DNA of 64,000 nt from Tragulus kanchil (Eukaryota > Chordata > Mammalia > Artiodactyla > Tragulidae): contig JAIOJX010000032.1 of assembly GCA_022376925.1 (NCBI GenBank), forward strand, positions 206,518,939 through 206,582,938. Direction: 5' to 3'. Positions within the stretch are counted from its first letter, which is position 1, and every line of letters begins with the position of its first letter. Positions 34,396 through 46,280 of the stretch are shown here, in pieces. Below the pieces are notes generated by a model. It ran no database searches. It saw only the letters and a list, made by a program, of their open reading frames with translations, and was not told the DNA's origin. The position numbers and the translations under genes were made by a program.

Positions 34396-35918
34396 GGTGT
34401 CGTAGGACAACAGAGACCTTGATTTTGTGCACCTGTTACCGCACATGGGCCATGGAAAGGTTTCCTTAGGTCTTCACTGAGTCGAAATTGAACAGCTGTT
34501 CGTCCCTGGGGACATCAAGAAAGAGGAAACTGGAAAGAATGATCATCTTAGAAATCAGAAGGTTCCTGGGACTTTGCCATGGGTCGGGGCTTCTTACTTG
34601 ATTTAGTCTCTCTGACAAATAGGTGGTACAGGTATCACCTGCCCCAAGGTTGGGAGGACATGAGGAAGTTCTAGAACTCAGGTTTCTTGACTCCAAGTCC
34701 ACCCTTCCCCGAACTGATGAAGAAACAGGGAAGAGGCCAAGAAAGTGATACTGCTTTTAATTACTGATATTAATGCCCCAAATCAGAGGATCTACTTAGA
34801 ACTGGGGGTAGGATGGGTTGCTGTATTCTCATTTACATCATGTGTTCATATTCGTGATTATAAGGTGGCTGTGATCCTCTCAGATGTATGAGTATTCAAA
34901 TGAGACTTTTCTTAGAGGGTAAGATAGACGCTTGAACAAAGGCGTTGTCTTGGGGGGGCCTGAAGAGTCAGTGTAGAGGTCGAAGGACATGCTGAGGTAG
35001 ACCAGGTCTTTGGTCTGCTGACCGCAGAGGCTAACTCTGACTAAATTAATGAGAAAAGGAATGTATTAGAAGGCTATCTGGTGACTCACTGAATGTCCTA
35101 GAAATCTGGAGAAGGAGGCTCAGAAATCGATCAGGACCTGTGGCCAGTTGGGTAACTGGAACCGAAGACAAGGTGATGATGCCACTGGCCTGGCATCGCC
35201 GCTGCCAGCTAACCTGAATGCTGCCACCACCTCCAGAATGAACTTTGAACTCTCCTTGATTCTTTCTGTCACTCGGTCCAGGGGCAGAGCCCAGGAGCAG
35301 CGTCTGGTTGGCCACCTTAGGTCACATGCCCATGTTCTCACAGGTCCTGAGGGCGACAGCTTCCCCAGTGGTCGTGAAACTCTTCCTTCTACAAGGACTC
35401 ACAGCGCCAGTTTTCTGAAACCTGGGGACAGGCGCACATGCCAGGTGGACAAGTGTCCATCGTAGAAGCCAGTGACCATCCTAGCTCTCAGTGCAGGTCA
35501 TGGGAGGTGAAGACAGGGCACCCCCCTTAGGGCACTGAAAATATCCACATTTTGATCTTAATCATTCGGGACGTCTTTCTGAATCGTTTAGTTTCCAGCT
35601 AAACTTTAGGATCCTTGTATGCTCTGGAGATGTGAGCCGTTGATTTTTCCTCTGGAATTTGAATGATTCCAGTGGAAAAGAGAGCTCATCCCAGCATCTG
35701 GATCCTCCCTGCTCATTTGATTTCACTTGGAAAACTTCAGTGCTGCCTTGTAAGGACAGAGGCCGAGGTTTGGCTCTCTCCACCTAACAGGCAGCTGCAG
35801 TGTGAATTCTCTTTCTCCTCTGGATTGAACAAGACCCACGGGGCCATGAGGTGTTTGGGAGCTACTACCCTGCTTTTGACTGGAGGTTGGAGTTTTGGCT
35901 TCAGGCTTGGTTTGTGGA
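34396..35918. other. Non-repeat or strongly decayed sequence
   Basis: No recognisable gene, RNA or repeat. Open frames up to about 105 codons show no domain. Confidence 0.4.
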
Positions 35919-36140
35919 GGGCTTCCCTGGTGGCTCAGATGGTGCAGAAGCCACCTGCCAATGCAGGAGACTGAGGTTCGATCCTTGGGTCGGGAATATC
36001 CCCTGGAGAAGGAAATGTCTACCTACTCCAGTATTCTTGCCTGGAGAATTCCGTGGACAGAGGAGCCTGGCAGGCTACAGTCTGTTGGGTCGCACGGAGT
36101 CACACACAACCGAGCGACTAACACTTTCACTTTTACTTGG
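35919..36140 (+). mobile_element. Bov-tA-type SINE, full length
   Basis: Head gggcttccctggtggctcag, B-box ggttcgatccttgggtcggg, Bov-A body with tactccagtattcttgcctg, end gagcgactaacactttcac. The least diverged SINE in the window. Confidence 0.95.
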
Positions 36141-36848
36141 TTCGTGGAATGATTGGGGTCCCTGGTGCCCTAGCTGTCCAGAGTGACAGGACTGGGCCCT
36201 TCTCAAGGTCTGACGGTGTCAACCTGGTGGAGGTGTTCTAGCCAATATCCTGCCTGAGAAAGAGCTAAAGGAGCTAGGGCTTCATCTGCCTGGTGCTGTC
36301 AGCACTGCCAGTCACATCTCTGCCCAGCCTCTTCCTCAGACGAGGTGTTGGTTAGGTGAGCGCCAGCTCCCATCCTGCCCTCAGATCCTCTGGTTGTAAC
36401 TCTTTGAAGTAAGGGCACTTTGCGTGAAATCATGGTCATTCAGTTCCGATAACCTTAGACGAAGGAGATAATTTGCTTTAAAGAGAAAAATACAGTTTTG
36501 AACTTCTGGGCTTACGGCTGTGGTCGCTACCAGCATTCTGGGACTTTCCCCCTGGAGCCCGCTGCTGGAGAGCTGCCGCCGCGAAGCTGGGTGTGTTGAG
36601 GGCCTTGCATCCTGCACTGGAGCTGATGCCTGAGGCTGAGTCCTGCTCACCAGAAGGGGTGGGGGTGGGGTGTCAGGGTGACCCCCAGAAGGGGTAGACA
36701 TGAGAGATCCTAGCTAGTGTTGGCTCTGGCACAATGTGCACTGATTTGCCCATTTTTGTCCAGATGAAGGGGAATCGCGTTAAAAACAACATTGAAGCAG
36801 AAAAGAAGTCCTGAAGGATTTGAGTTTATTTTACTAACACACAGCTTT

Positions 36849-37266
36849 GATCACGTCAGCCTTCTTAAAAACCGTTGAGGGCTGCCCAAGTCCTGCAGGA
36901 GGAGGCTCACATTTCTCAGAAAGGCACCGAGGCTCTGGGAGCCCCAGCCCACCTCTCCACCTCCTCTCCCGCTGCATGCCCTTCCCTCTGGCTGCCCGTC
37001 ATGTTCCCTCTGCTCCGCAGCACTGGGTCAAGCCCCTGTGCCTGTGCAGTGTTGTCCCCCTGTCTGGAACGTCCTCCCTGTCCGTTTGCTGGCAGATAGA
37101 GGCCCACAGAACTGGCCAGAAGTCTCCTGTTTCCCTGCTGCCTTCCTGAGCTGCCGCCTTGGTGTTTCTGCGATCATGCTTTGCCATAGGAGGCTGCTGG
37201 CATCAGCCACAGGTATGCCTGACTTCTTGCTGGCCTGAAACACAGTAGGTGTCCATGATGTGACTG
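36849..37266 (+). mobile_element. L2 3' region relic, copy 1
   Basis: Order cacgtcagccttcttaaaaa, then ttccctctggctgcccgtca, then gtctggaacgtcctccctgt, then cacagtaggtgtccatgatg, like the L2 3' region. Old. Confidence 0.5.
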
Positions 37267-37956
37267 GAAGAGTGGCCCAAGGGGATATTAGGACGTGGTC
37301 GGGAAGCCCAAGACCTGGCCTAGGTCAGGGCACATGTGACAGTCTCCCTTTGCACGTGCTGGTGCAAGGTCTGAGGTGTTGGTAGGTGGGGGCTAAAGGA
37401 GCTTCATCTGCCTGGTGCCAGCATCCATCTCTGCCCAGCCTCTTCCTCAGACGAGGTGTTGGTTAGGTGAGCCAGCTCCCATCCTGCCCTCAGATCCTCT
37501 GGTTGTAACTCTTTGAAGTAAGGGCACTTTGCGTGAAATCATGGTCATTCAGTTCCGATAACCTTAGGCAAGGAGATAATTTGCTTTAAAGAGAAAAATA
37601 CAGTTTTGAACTTCTGGGCTTACGGCTGTGGTCGCTACCAGCATTCTGGGACTTTCCCCCTGGAGCCCGCTGCTGGAGAGCTGCCGCCGCGAAGCTGGGT
37701 GTGTTGAGGGCCTTGCATCCTGCACTGGAGCTGATGCCTGAGGCTGAGTCCTGCTCACCAGAAGGGGTGGGGGTGGGGTGTCAGGGTGACCCCCAGAAGG
37801 GGTAGACATGAGAGATCCTAGCTAGTGTTGGCTCTGGCACAATGTGCACTGATTTGCCCATTTTTGTCCAGATGAAGGGGAATCGCGTTAAAAACAACAT
37901 TGAAGCAGAAAAGAAGTCCTGAAGGATTTGAGTTTATTTTACTAACACACAGCTTT

Positions 37957-38374
37957 GATCACGTCAGCCTTCTTAAAAACCGTTGAGGGCTGCCCAAGTC
38001 CTGCAGGAGGAGGCTCACATTTCTCAGAAAGGCACCGAGGCTCTGGGAGCCCCAGCCCACCTCTCCACCTCCTCTCCCGCTGCATGCCCTTCCCTCTGGC
38101 TGCCCGTCATGTTCCCTCTGCTCCGCAGCACTGGGTCAAGCCCCTGTGCCTGTGCAGTGTTGTCCCCCTGTCTGGAACGTCCTCCCTGTCCGTTTGCTGG
38201 CAGATAGAGGCCCACAGAACTGGCCAGAAGTCTCCTGTTTCCCTGCTGCCTTCCTGAGCTGCCGCCTTGGTGTTTCTGCGATCATGCTTTGCCATAGGAG
38301 GCTGCTGGCATCAGCCACAGGTATGCCTGACTTCTTGCTGGCCTGAAACACAGTAGGTGTCCATGATGTGACTG
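37957..38374 (+). mobile_element. L2 3' region relic, copy 2
   Basis: Second copy of 36849-37266 through duplication 12. Confidence 0.5.
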
Positions 38375-38479
38375 GAAGAGTGGCCCAAGGGGATATTAGG
38401 ACGTGGTCGGGGGGAAGCCCAAGACCTGGCCTAGGTCAGGGGCACATGTGACAGTCTCCCTTTGCACGTGCTGGTGCAG

Positions 38480-39501
38480 CCGCTGCCTTGGGGACTTTGC
38501 TGTGTCTCTGAGCCTAGGGGAGACCCGAGTGAGAGTAGGAAGGAGATTTGGGGCCACCAAGCCAGCACCTGGGTCCTCTTTATCCTGAATAGGACTCCGA
38601 GGAGGCGTCTGTGGTGAAGACCTGGTTTAAAGGTGGCAGGGCCTTCCCTTCTCGTCAGCCCAGCCCCTGAAGAAGGGTAAGCACCAGCTGCCCTTGGAGG
38701 CCCCCTTCGTGTCTGTGCCTGGCACTGTCTGCTGGCCTCGCACTGAGAAGAAACCAGGAAGAACAAGTCAGCAAACTAGTGAGGAGACCTTGAGGCTCTA
38801 AAATGAAAGCCCTGTGCAGCTGAGGGACAGTCAGGACGGGCTGCAGCTCTTCCTGTTGGAGGGGAAGAGGAGCGCCCCTGACGATGACTGCTGGGTACAG
38901 CAGGAGCCCCAGAGCAGGTCCTTGGGGTCTCAGTTTATCTGTCAAATGAGACAAGTAGACCACATGTGGTTCTTTCCTGCTCAGACATTCCCTGAGCCTG
39001 TGAAGGGAACCTGGCAAGCCGTGTGGTTTATGATGCCTCCCAGGGAGACCCCCGTTACCTCTCAGGGGCCCTCCTGGTGAGGGAGTTATCGGGGGTCTCC
39101 ATGCCACTGAGAGCCGTGGAGGATCAGCTTTCCCAATCATGGATGATGAGGTGGGCTTGCTTTCTTAGCATTTTCTTTCCCAAAGTCGACTCTCCCTTAA
39201 GACTGAGCACATATATGCATGGACCTACTTGACCGCTGGTGAGTGCACGGCCTCTGTTGTTCACCAGACGTGTTTCTAGAACCCGAAAGCACATGATATT
39301 TCTGAAATCTCCTTTAGGAACCCACTGAAGTATGTCTTTGTTTTGGGCACCTGGAAGGTCAGCCCAGAGGAAGCCCGGGTGGTGGGGTGGGTTTGATGGC
39401 CTAGCGAGGTATTGGCTCATGTTGGAGAGGGATCTGTTTTCAGATCTGCTTTTGATTCTGCCTCGTGGGGCCTGTTCTCTCCTCCTGAGTCCTCCACGTC
39501 C
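38480..39501. other. Non-repeat sequence
   Basis: GC-moderate. A minus-strand open frame of about 161 codons (38655-39140) has no recognisable domain and is unsupported as a gene. Confidence 0.4.
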
Positions 39502-39779
39502 TACATCTCTGTCTGTCCTTGTCCCTCCCCAGCAAGTTCAGTGGAGCTCCCTCCAACATCCATTCAATCATAGTGTTTGTGCTCCAGATGCCCAGCCTAT
39601 AGGGAGAGTTGGGAAAAGTGGACTTTAAGGGTAGATACTGATTGGTAGGATTGGAAGGTGTTGTCAAGAAAACAACTTGAGAAAATAGTCCAGATAACTC
39701 GCACAGAGTAACATATCTTTAAAATGGAGAACTTGAAGCTATAAAAAAGATGTTAATTTCCTTTTACATATTAGTATTG

Positions 39780-40170
39780 CTATTGGGAATTTATTCTAAG
39801 GAAATAATTCTAGAAAGGAAAAGAGCTATACGCACAAAGATATTTATAGCAATATTGTTTGAAATAGCACAAAACTGGAAACAGGCTGAGTGTTCCTCAT
39901 GGCGGTATAATTTCTGATGCTTAGACTCAGTGGACTATTGTGCCACTGTTAAATTAGTATGAAGATGAAATTCATTCATGGGAAGATCTTGAATTTCAGT
40001 GAAGAAGTGGTTTCTGTTTTAACAGGTGAAACTGCACATACATATATTTGAGTCCATTAAAAACTCATTACAGTGGCGATGGTATAAATTGGGATAAGGT
40101 AAACACAAGATTTAGGTGAAGTGGTCATGTGTTTGAAATAGCTCTATATGTTTATATAATACTTCAATAT
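39780..40170 (+). mobile_element. L1 3' relic, copy 1
   Basis: Landmarks gaatttattctaaggaaata, then aagatatttatagcaatatt, then gcacaaaactggaaacaggc fit an older mammalian L1 3' region. Orientation and subfamily are from memory. Confidence 0.55.
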
Positions 40171-40198
40171 ATATTACCCTTATATCAATATCTCATGC

Positions 40199-40306
40199 TA
40201 GTATTCTTGCCTGGGAAATTCCATGGACAGAGGAGCCTGGAGGGAGAGCTACAGTCCATGGGATCACAAAAAGAGTCGGACACAAGTTAGCAACTAAATA
40301 ACAATA
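40199..40306 (+). mobile_element. Bov-tA 3' half, copy 1
   Basis: Starts within the Bov-A body (agtattcttgcctgggaaat) and ends gagtcggacacaagttagca. The tRNA head is missing. Confidence 0.85.
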
Positions 40307-40324
40307 AATCTTTTTCTTTTTTAA

Positions 40325-40586
40325 ATTTTTTTGGCCTCCTTTATTTATTTTATTTATTTATTTTTCATCCATCTTTTATTCTTTGGCCTTTTGGGCCACC
40401 CATTGCAGTCGCCTCTCTCGTTTCAGAGCACCGGCTCTGAGCATACGCGTTTCAGAGCACTGGCTCGTAATTGGACACACTGGTCCAGCTGTTCTGAGGC
40501 ATGTGAGATCTTCCCAGGCAGGGCTCAAACCGGTGCCCCTTGCGCTGCAAGGTGGATGTTTACCCATTGGACCACCAGGGAAGCCC
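40325..40586 (-). mobile_element. CHR/ART2-type SINE, copy 1
   Basis: T/A-rich tail, body tcgcctctctcgtttcagag, head complement ending ggaccaccagggaagccc. Confidence 0.9.
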
Positions 40587-40901
40587 GACAATAATTCTTA
40601 GATCAATAAAACATATTGTACATTACATCTCTGTCTGTCCTTGTCCCTCCCCAGCAAGTTCAGTGGAGCTCCCTCCAACATCCATTCAATCATAGTGTTT
40701 GTGCTCCAGATGCCCAGCCTATAGGGAGAGTTGGGAAAAGTGGACTTTAAGGGTAGATACTGATTGGTAGGATTGGAAGGTGTTGTCAAGAAAACAACTT
40801 GAGAAAATAGTCCAGATAACTCGCACAGAGTAACATATCTTTAAAATGGAGAACTTGAAGCTATAAAAAAGATGTTAATTTCCTTTTACATATTAGTATT
40901 G

Positions 40902-41292
40902 CTATTGGGAATTTATTCTAAGGAAATAATTCTAGAAAGGAAAAGAGCTATACGCACAAAGATATTTATAGCAATATTGTTTGAAATAGCACAAAACTGG
41001 AAACAGGCTGAGTGTTCCTCATGGCGGTATAATTTCTGATGCTTAGACTCAGTGGACTATTGTGCCACTGTTAAATTAGTATGAAGATGAAATTCATTCA
41101 TGGGAAGATCTTGAATTTCAGTGAAGAAGTGGTTTCTGTTTTAACAGGTGAAACTGCACATACATATATTTGAGTCCATTAAAAACTCATTACAGTGGCG
41201 ATGGTATAAATTGGGATAAGGTAAACACAAGATTTAGGTGAAGTGGTCATGTGTTTGAAATAGCTCTATATGTTTATATAATACTTCAATAT
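40902..41292 (+). mobile_element. L1 3' relic, copy 2
   Basis: Copy of 39780-40170. Confidence 0.55.
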
Positions 41293-41320
41293 ATATTACC
41301 CTTATATCAATATCTCATGC

Positions 41321-41428
41321 TAGTATTCTTGCCTGGGAAATTCCATGGACAGAGGAGCCTGGAGGGAGAGCTACAGTCCATGGGATCACAAAAAGAGTCG
41401 GACACAAGTTAGCAACTAAATAACAATA
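41321..41428 (+). mobile_element. Bov-tA 3' half, copy 2
   Basis: Copy of 40199-40306. Confidence 0.85.
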
Positions 41429-41446
41429 AATCTTTTTCTTTTTTAA

Positions 41447-41710
41447 ATTTTTTTGGCCTCCTTTATTTATTTTTATTTATTTATTTTTCATCCATCTTTT
41501 ATTCTTTGGCCTGTGTGGGCCACCCATTGCAGTCGCCTCTCTCGTTTCAGAGCACCGGCTCTGAGCATACGCGTTTCAGAGCACTGGCTCGTAATTGGAC
41601 ACACTGGTCCAGCTGTTCTGAGGCATGTGAGATCTTCCCAGGCAGGGCTCAAACCGGTGCCCCTTGCGCTGCAAGGTGGATGTTTACCCATTGGACCACC
41701 AGGGAAGCCC
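41447..41710 (-). mobile_element. CHR/ART2-type SINE, copy 2
   Basis: Copy of 40325-40586. Its ggcctgtgtgggcc is the expected SINE sequence, so the ggccttttgggcc of copy 1 is probably the error. Confidence 0.9.
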
Positions 41711-41787
41711 GACAATAATTCTTAGATCAATAAAACATATTGTACATTAATATACCTTAAAATATATTATACGTATACAACATTTGT

Positions 41788-42126
41788 ATTTGTTGTTGTT
41801 GCTCAGTCCCTAAGTCGTGTCTGACTCTTTGCAATCCCATGGACTGCAGCATGCAGCATGAGGCTTCCCTGCCCTTCACCATCTCCCGGAGCTTGCTCAA
41901 ACTCATGTCTGTTGAGTTGATGATGCCATCCAACTGGCTCATCCTCTGTTGCCACCATCTCTTCCTGTTCACAATTTTTCCCAGCATCGGGGTCTTTTCC
42001 AATGAGTTAGTGTTCGCATCAGGTGGCAGAGTATTGGAACTTTAGCTTCAGCATCAGTCCTTCTAATGAATACTCAGGGTTAATTTCCTTTTGGATTGAT
42101 GGGTTTGATCTCCTTATGTCCTACTT
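41788..42126 (-). mobile_element. BovB LINE 3' fragment
   Basis: The + strand shows tgctcagtccctaagtcgtg through ttgggatctcctt-like sequence. Minus-strand translation has a reverse-transcriptase C-terminal remnant (MLGKIVNRKRWWQQRMSQLD, then STDMSLSKLREMVKGREA). Truncated and inactive. Confidence 0.92.
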
Positions 42127-42172
42127 TAATATATATTATACTTATATATAAATGTATAGACTTAAACATATA

Positions 42173-42293
42173 TATCCCTGGATAAGGGAATGGCAACCCA
42201 CTCCAGTACTCTTTCCTGGAGAATTCCATGGACAGAGCAGCCTGGTGGGCTACAGTCCATGGAGGTCACAGAGTCAGACATGACTAACACACT
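42173..42293 (+). mobile_element. Bov-tA 3' half, copy 1
   Basis: Bov-A body from gataagggaatggcaaccca to gtcagacatgactaacacac. It forms an inverted pair with the minus-strand SINE at 42307-42486. Confidence 0.88.
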
Positions 42294-42306
42294 ACACATA
42301 CATATT

Positions 42307-42541
42307 ATATGAAGTGAAAGTTGCTCAGTCTTTGCGACCATGAGCAAGCCATGGAATTCTCCAGGCAAGAATACTGGAGTGGATAGCCTTTCCCTTCCCT
42401 AAGGGATTTTTTCAGCCTAGGGATCAAACCCAAGTCTCCTGCATCATGGGCAGATTCTTTACTGTCTGAGCCCCTAGGGAAGCCTAAGAATACTGGAGTG
42501 GGTAGCCTATCCTTTCTCCAGGGGATCTTCCCGACTCAGGC
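42307..42541 (-). mobile_element. Bov-tA-type SINE plus partial second unit, copy 1
   Basis: Minus-strand SINE ending gagcccctagggaagcct (42486). It is followed at once by a repeat of the Bov-A segment (aagaatactggagtgggtag to cttcccgactcagg), so it looks dimer-like. Confidence 0.87.
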
Positions 42542-43282
42542 TTTTCTTAGTGTATCGATGTCTTTGAATCTGGGTGGGGAGGAGGTCCAGGGGAGGAACT
42601 CCAAGTCTCTCCTCTGCTACCACCTGAAAGAAGGAACTGCTGTGTCTTTATCAGCTTGCTGCACTGAAGGGCCTGGAGAATTCGATTGGCTAACAGAGTA
42701 TTTTAGTACCAGGAGGCATGACTTCATAGGCTCGCTAACTGCGTGACTTCGGGGCTCCCAGTGCTGGGAAGGTGACCCGCAGTGGCCTCAGGACCCCAGA
42801 TGATTGTTCGCACCTGGGTGTCTGGGGCTCCAGCCCAGGGAGCATGTGTGGCCACTCACTTTCAGGCTGCCTCATCCTGCTGGTCCAACCACAGTGGGAG
42901 GCAGATTCTCTCTCCTACAGCTCACAAAGGCAGCAGAGAAGGTGTGCTGTGCAAACTGACCTCTGCAGCCGGCCTGACCCAGGTGGAGCCCCAGTGAGTT
43001 TGTGCCTTGGGTATTTACAGGTTGTATTCATTGTAGTATAGAAACTTAAGAGTTTGCCCTTTAGCCAGTCTCAGGAAGGAAGCCCCCACATTCATCTAGT
43101 CTACCGGGCCCTCTGACCCCTCCCATCTTGCCATGAGCTCTGCTGGGACTTGCAGCTGCAGGTGTGGCCTATGGCTGAGCAGCTGACTGTCTTCTGACCG
43201 CCTCTGAGATGGATTTCTGACACTGCTGCCTTCTCCCCACCACCCCCCTACTTATATATAAATGTATAGACTTAAACATATA

Positions 43283-43403
43283 TATCCCTGGATAAGGGAA
43301 TGGCAACCCACTCCAGTACTCTTTCCTGGAGAATTCCATGGACAGAGCAGCCTGGTGGGCTACAGTCCATGGAGGTCACAGAGTCAGACATGACTAACAC
43401 ACT
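43283..43403 (+). mobile_element. Bov-tA 3' half, copy 2
   Basis: Copy of 42173-42293. Confidence 0.88.
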
Positions 43404-43416
43404 ACACATACATATT

Positions 43417-43651
43417 ATATGAAGTGAAAGTTGCTCAGTCTTTGCGACCATGAGCAAGCCATGGAATTCTCCAGGCAAGAATACTGGAGTGGATAGCCTT
43501 TCCCTTCCCTAAGGGATTTTTTCAGCCTAGGGATCAAACCCAAGTCTCCTGCATCATGGGCAGATTCTTTACTGTCTGAGCCCCTAGGGAAGCCTAAGAA
43601 TACTGGAGTGGGTAGCCTATCCTTTCTCCAGGGGATCTTCCCGACTCAGGC
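43417..43651 (-). mobile_element. Bov-tA-type SINE plus partial second unit, copy 2
   Basis: Copy of 42307-42541. Confidence 0.87.
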
Positions 43652-44407
43652 TTTTCTTAGTGTATCGATGTCTTTGAATCTGGGTGGGGAGGAGGTCCAG
43701 GGGAGGAACTCCAAGTCTCTCCTCTGCTACCACCTGAAAGAAGGAACTGCTGTGTCTTTATCAGCTTGCTGCACTGAAGGGCCTGGAGAATTCGATTGGC
43801 TAACAGAGTATTTTAGTACCAGGAGGCATGACTTCATAGGCTCGCTAACTGCGTGACTTCGGGGCTCCCAGTGCTGGGAAGGTGACCCGCAGTGGCCTCA
43901 GGACCCCAGATGATTGTTCGCACCTGGGTGTCTGGGGCTCCAGCCCAGGGAGCATGTGTGGCCACTCACTTTCAGGCTGCCTCATCCTGCTGGTCCAACC
44001 ACAGTGGGAGGCAGATTCTCTCTCCTACAGCTCACAAAGGCAGCAGAGAAGGTGTGCTGTGCAAACTGACCTCTGCAGCCGGCCTGACCCAGGTGGAGCC
44101 CCAGTGAGTTTGTGCCTTGGGTATTTACAGGTTGTATTCATTGTAGTATAGAAACTTAAGAGTTTGCCCTTTAGCCAGTCTCAGGAAGGAAGCCCCCACA
44201 TTCATCTAGTCTACCGGGCCCTCTGACCCCTCCCATCTTGCCATGAGCTCTGCTGGGACTTGCAGCTGCAGGTGTGGCCTATGGCTGAGCAGCTGACTGT
44301 CTTCTGACCGCCTCTGAGATGGAGTCGTCTCAGAATCTTGAGACACCTAGTGAACTGCCTTCTCCCCCACCACTCCCCCTTGGGTTTGCCTCCCTGTGTA
44401 TAGCCTT

Positions 44408-44409
44408 CT

Positions 44410-44446
<37 letters not shown>
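44408..44446. repeat. (TC)n microsatellite, copy 1
   Basis: A run of alternating tc directly left of an L1 relic. Repeated at about 45510-45548. Confidence 0.95.
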
Positions 44447-44448
<2 letters not shown>

Positions 44449-45092
44449 AATTGGAGTATAGATGCTTTACACTGCTATGTCAGTTTCTGCTGTACAGCAA
44501 AGTGAATTGGCCATAAGTATACATGTATCCCGTCTTGTTTAGATTCCCTTCCCATTTAGGTTGGGTTTCCCTGGTGGCTCAATTATAAAGACTATGCCTG
44601 CAATGCAGGAGATGTGGGTTCTACCCTTGGGTTAGGAAGGTCTCCTGGAGGAGGGCAAAGCAACCACTCCAGTATTCTTGCTGGGAAAATCCCTAAGTCG
44701 TATCTGAGTCTTTGCAACCCCATGGACTGCAGCATGCCAGACAGAGGAGCCTGGTGGGCTGTGGTCTATCGGGACACGAGGAGTCAGACACAACTGAAGT
44801 GACTGAGCACACATGCACACTCTTTTAGATTACTGAGTAGAGTTCCCTGTGCTACACAGTTGGTTCTCATTAGTTGTCTATTTTATACACAGTCATATAT
44901 ATATGTTAATCCAATTCCCCAATGTATCTATTCCCCCTTTCTGCCTACATTTGTTCTCTACCTCTGTGTCTCTATTTCTGCTTTGCAAAGAAAACCATCT
45001 TTGGTGTTTTTCTAGACTTCACATATATGTGTTAATATACGCTCTTTGTTATTCTCTTTCTGACTTTACTCTATATGACCGTCTCTAGGTGG
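44447..45092 (-). mobile_element. L1 3' relic with a SINE inside, copy 1
   Basis: L1 complement at 44447-44563 (taattggagtatagatgctt, then ctgctgtacagcaaagtgaa) resumes at 44816-45092 (cacagttggttctcattagt, then cacatatatgtgttaatata). A Bov-tA SINE separates the halves. Confidence 0.85.
44564..44812 (+). mobile_element. Bov-tA-type SINE with internal foreign segment, copy 1
   Basis: Head gggtttccctggtggctcaa, Bov-A body, end cacaactgaagtgactgagc. In the middle, taagtcgtatctgagtcttt and ccatggactgcagcatgcca match the opposite strand of Bov-A/BovB. This suggests a rearranged or composite element. Confidence 0.85.
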
Positions 45093-45509
45093 CCTTCTCT
45101 TCTTGGTGGGGAGCTTTCTCGTCACATGCAGTGTCTGGAACCCACTATCATTCTTTGCCTGTGACTAGCACAGTCCAAAAGGGGCAGGGGGGGAATGGAG
45201 CCCCAGTGAGTTTGTGCCTTGGGTATTTACAGGTTGTATTCATTGTAGTATAGAAACTTAAGAGTTTGCCCTTTAGCCAGTCTCAGGAAGGAAGCCCCCA
45301 CATTCATCTAGTCTACCGGGCCCTCTGACCCCTCCCATCTTGCCATGAGCTCTGCTGGGACTTGCAGCTGCAGGTGTGGCCTATGGCTGAGCAGCTGACT
45401 GTCTTCTGACCGCCTCTGAGATGGAGTCGTCTCAGAATCTTGAGACACCTAGTGAACTGCCTTCTCCCCCACCACTCCCCCTTGGGTTTGCCTCCCTGTG
45501 TATAGCCTT

Positions 45510-45511
45510 CT

Positions 45512-45548
<37 letters not shown>
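45510..45548. repeat. (TC)n microsatellite, copy 2
   Basis: Copy of the run at 44408-44446, of similar length. Confidence 0.95.
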
Positions 45549-45550
<2 letters not shown>

Positions 45551-46194
45551 AATTGGAGTATAGATGCTTTACACTGCTATGTCAGTTTCTGCTGTACAGC
45601 AAAGTGAATTGGCCATAAGTATACATGTATCCCGTCTTGTTTAGATTCCCTTCCCATTTAGGTTGGGTTTCCCTGGTGGCTCAATTATAAAGACTATGCC
45701 TGCAATGCAGGAGATGTGGGTTCTACCCTTGGGTTAGGAAGGTCTCCTGGAGGAGGGCAAAGCAACCACTCCAGTATTCTTGCTGGGAAAATCCCTAAGT
45801 CGTATCTGAGTCTTTGCAACCCCATGGACTGCAGCATGCCAGACAGAGGAGCCTGGTGGGCTGTGGTCTATCGGGACACGAGGAGTCAGACACAACTGAA
45901 GTGACTGAGCACACATGCACACTCTTTTAGATTACTGAGTAGAGTTCCCTGTGCTACACAGTTGGTTCTCATTAGTTGTCTATTTTATACACAGTCATAT
46001 ATATATGTTAATCCAATTCCCCAATGTATCTATTCCCCCTTTCTGCCTACATTTGTTCTCTACCTCTGTGTCTCTATTTCTGCTTTGCAAAGAAAACCAT
46101 CTTTGGTGTTTTTCTAGACTTCACATATATGTGTTAATATACGCTCTTTGTTATTCTCTTTCTGACTTTACTCTATATGACCGTCTCTAGGTGG
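45549..46194 (-). mobile_element. L1 3' relic with a SINE inside, copy 2
   Basis: Copy of 44447-45092. Confidence 0.85.
45666..45914 (+). mobile_element. Bov-tA-type SINE with internal foreign segment, copy 2
   Basis: Copy of 44564-44812. Confidence 0.85.
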
Positions 46195-46280
46195 CCTTCT
46201 CTTCTTGGTGGGGAGCTTTCTCGTCACATGCAGTGTCTGGAACCCACTATCATTCTTTGCCTGTGACTAGCACAGTCCAA

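Larger units (their letters stand above)
36263..38479. repeat. Near-identical duplication 12 (offset about 1108-1129)
   Basis: Copy 1 is 36263-37372 and copy 2 is 37392-38479. The first 40 bases of copy 2 carry several small deletions against copy 1. The filler 37373-37391 resembles a corrupted version of the sequence upstream of copy 1 (aaggtctgacggtgtcaacc near 36204). Confidence 0.93.
39502..41748. repeat. Head-to-tail duplication 13 (unit 1122)
   Basis: 39502-40623 is followed directly by 40624-41748. Differences are confined to small changes in the SINE tail (tattttattta/tatttttattta and ggccttttgggcc/ggcctgtgtgggcc). Confidence 0.95.
42141..44323. repeat. Near-identical duplication 14 (offset 1110)
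   Basis: Copy 1 is 42141-43213 and copy 2 is 43251-44323, apparently identical. The 37-base filler (gctgccttctccccacca near 43228) is a shortened version of the sequence that truly follows copy 2 (actgccttctcccccaccac near 44356). Confidence 0.95.
44094..46280. repeat. Near-identical duplication 15 (offset 1102)
   Basis: Copy 1 is 44094-45178 and copy 2 is 45196-46280, with 17 bases of filler. Its first 230 bases overlap the end of duplication 14, so that stretch occurs three times (about 42984, 44094 and 45196). Confidence 0.95.

Noticed and set aside
38655..39140. Minus-strand 161-codon open frame as a gene
   Set aside because: No domain, splice context or promoter nearby. Its length is within chance for this composition.
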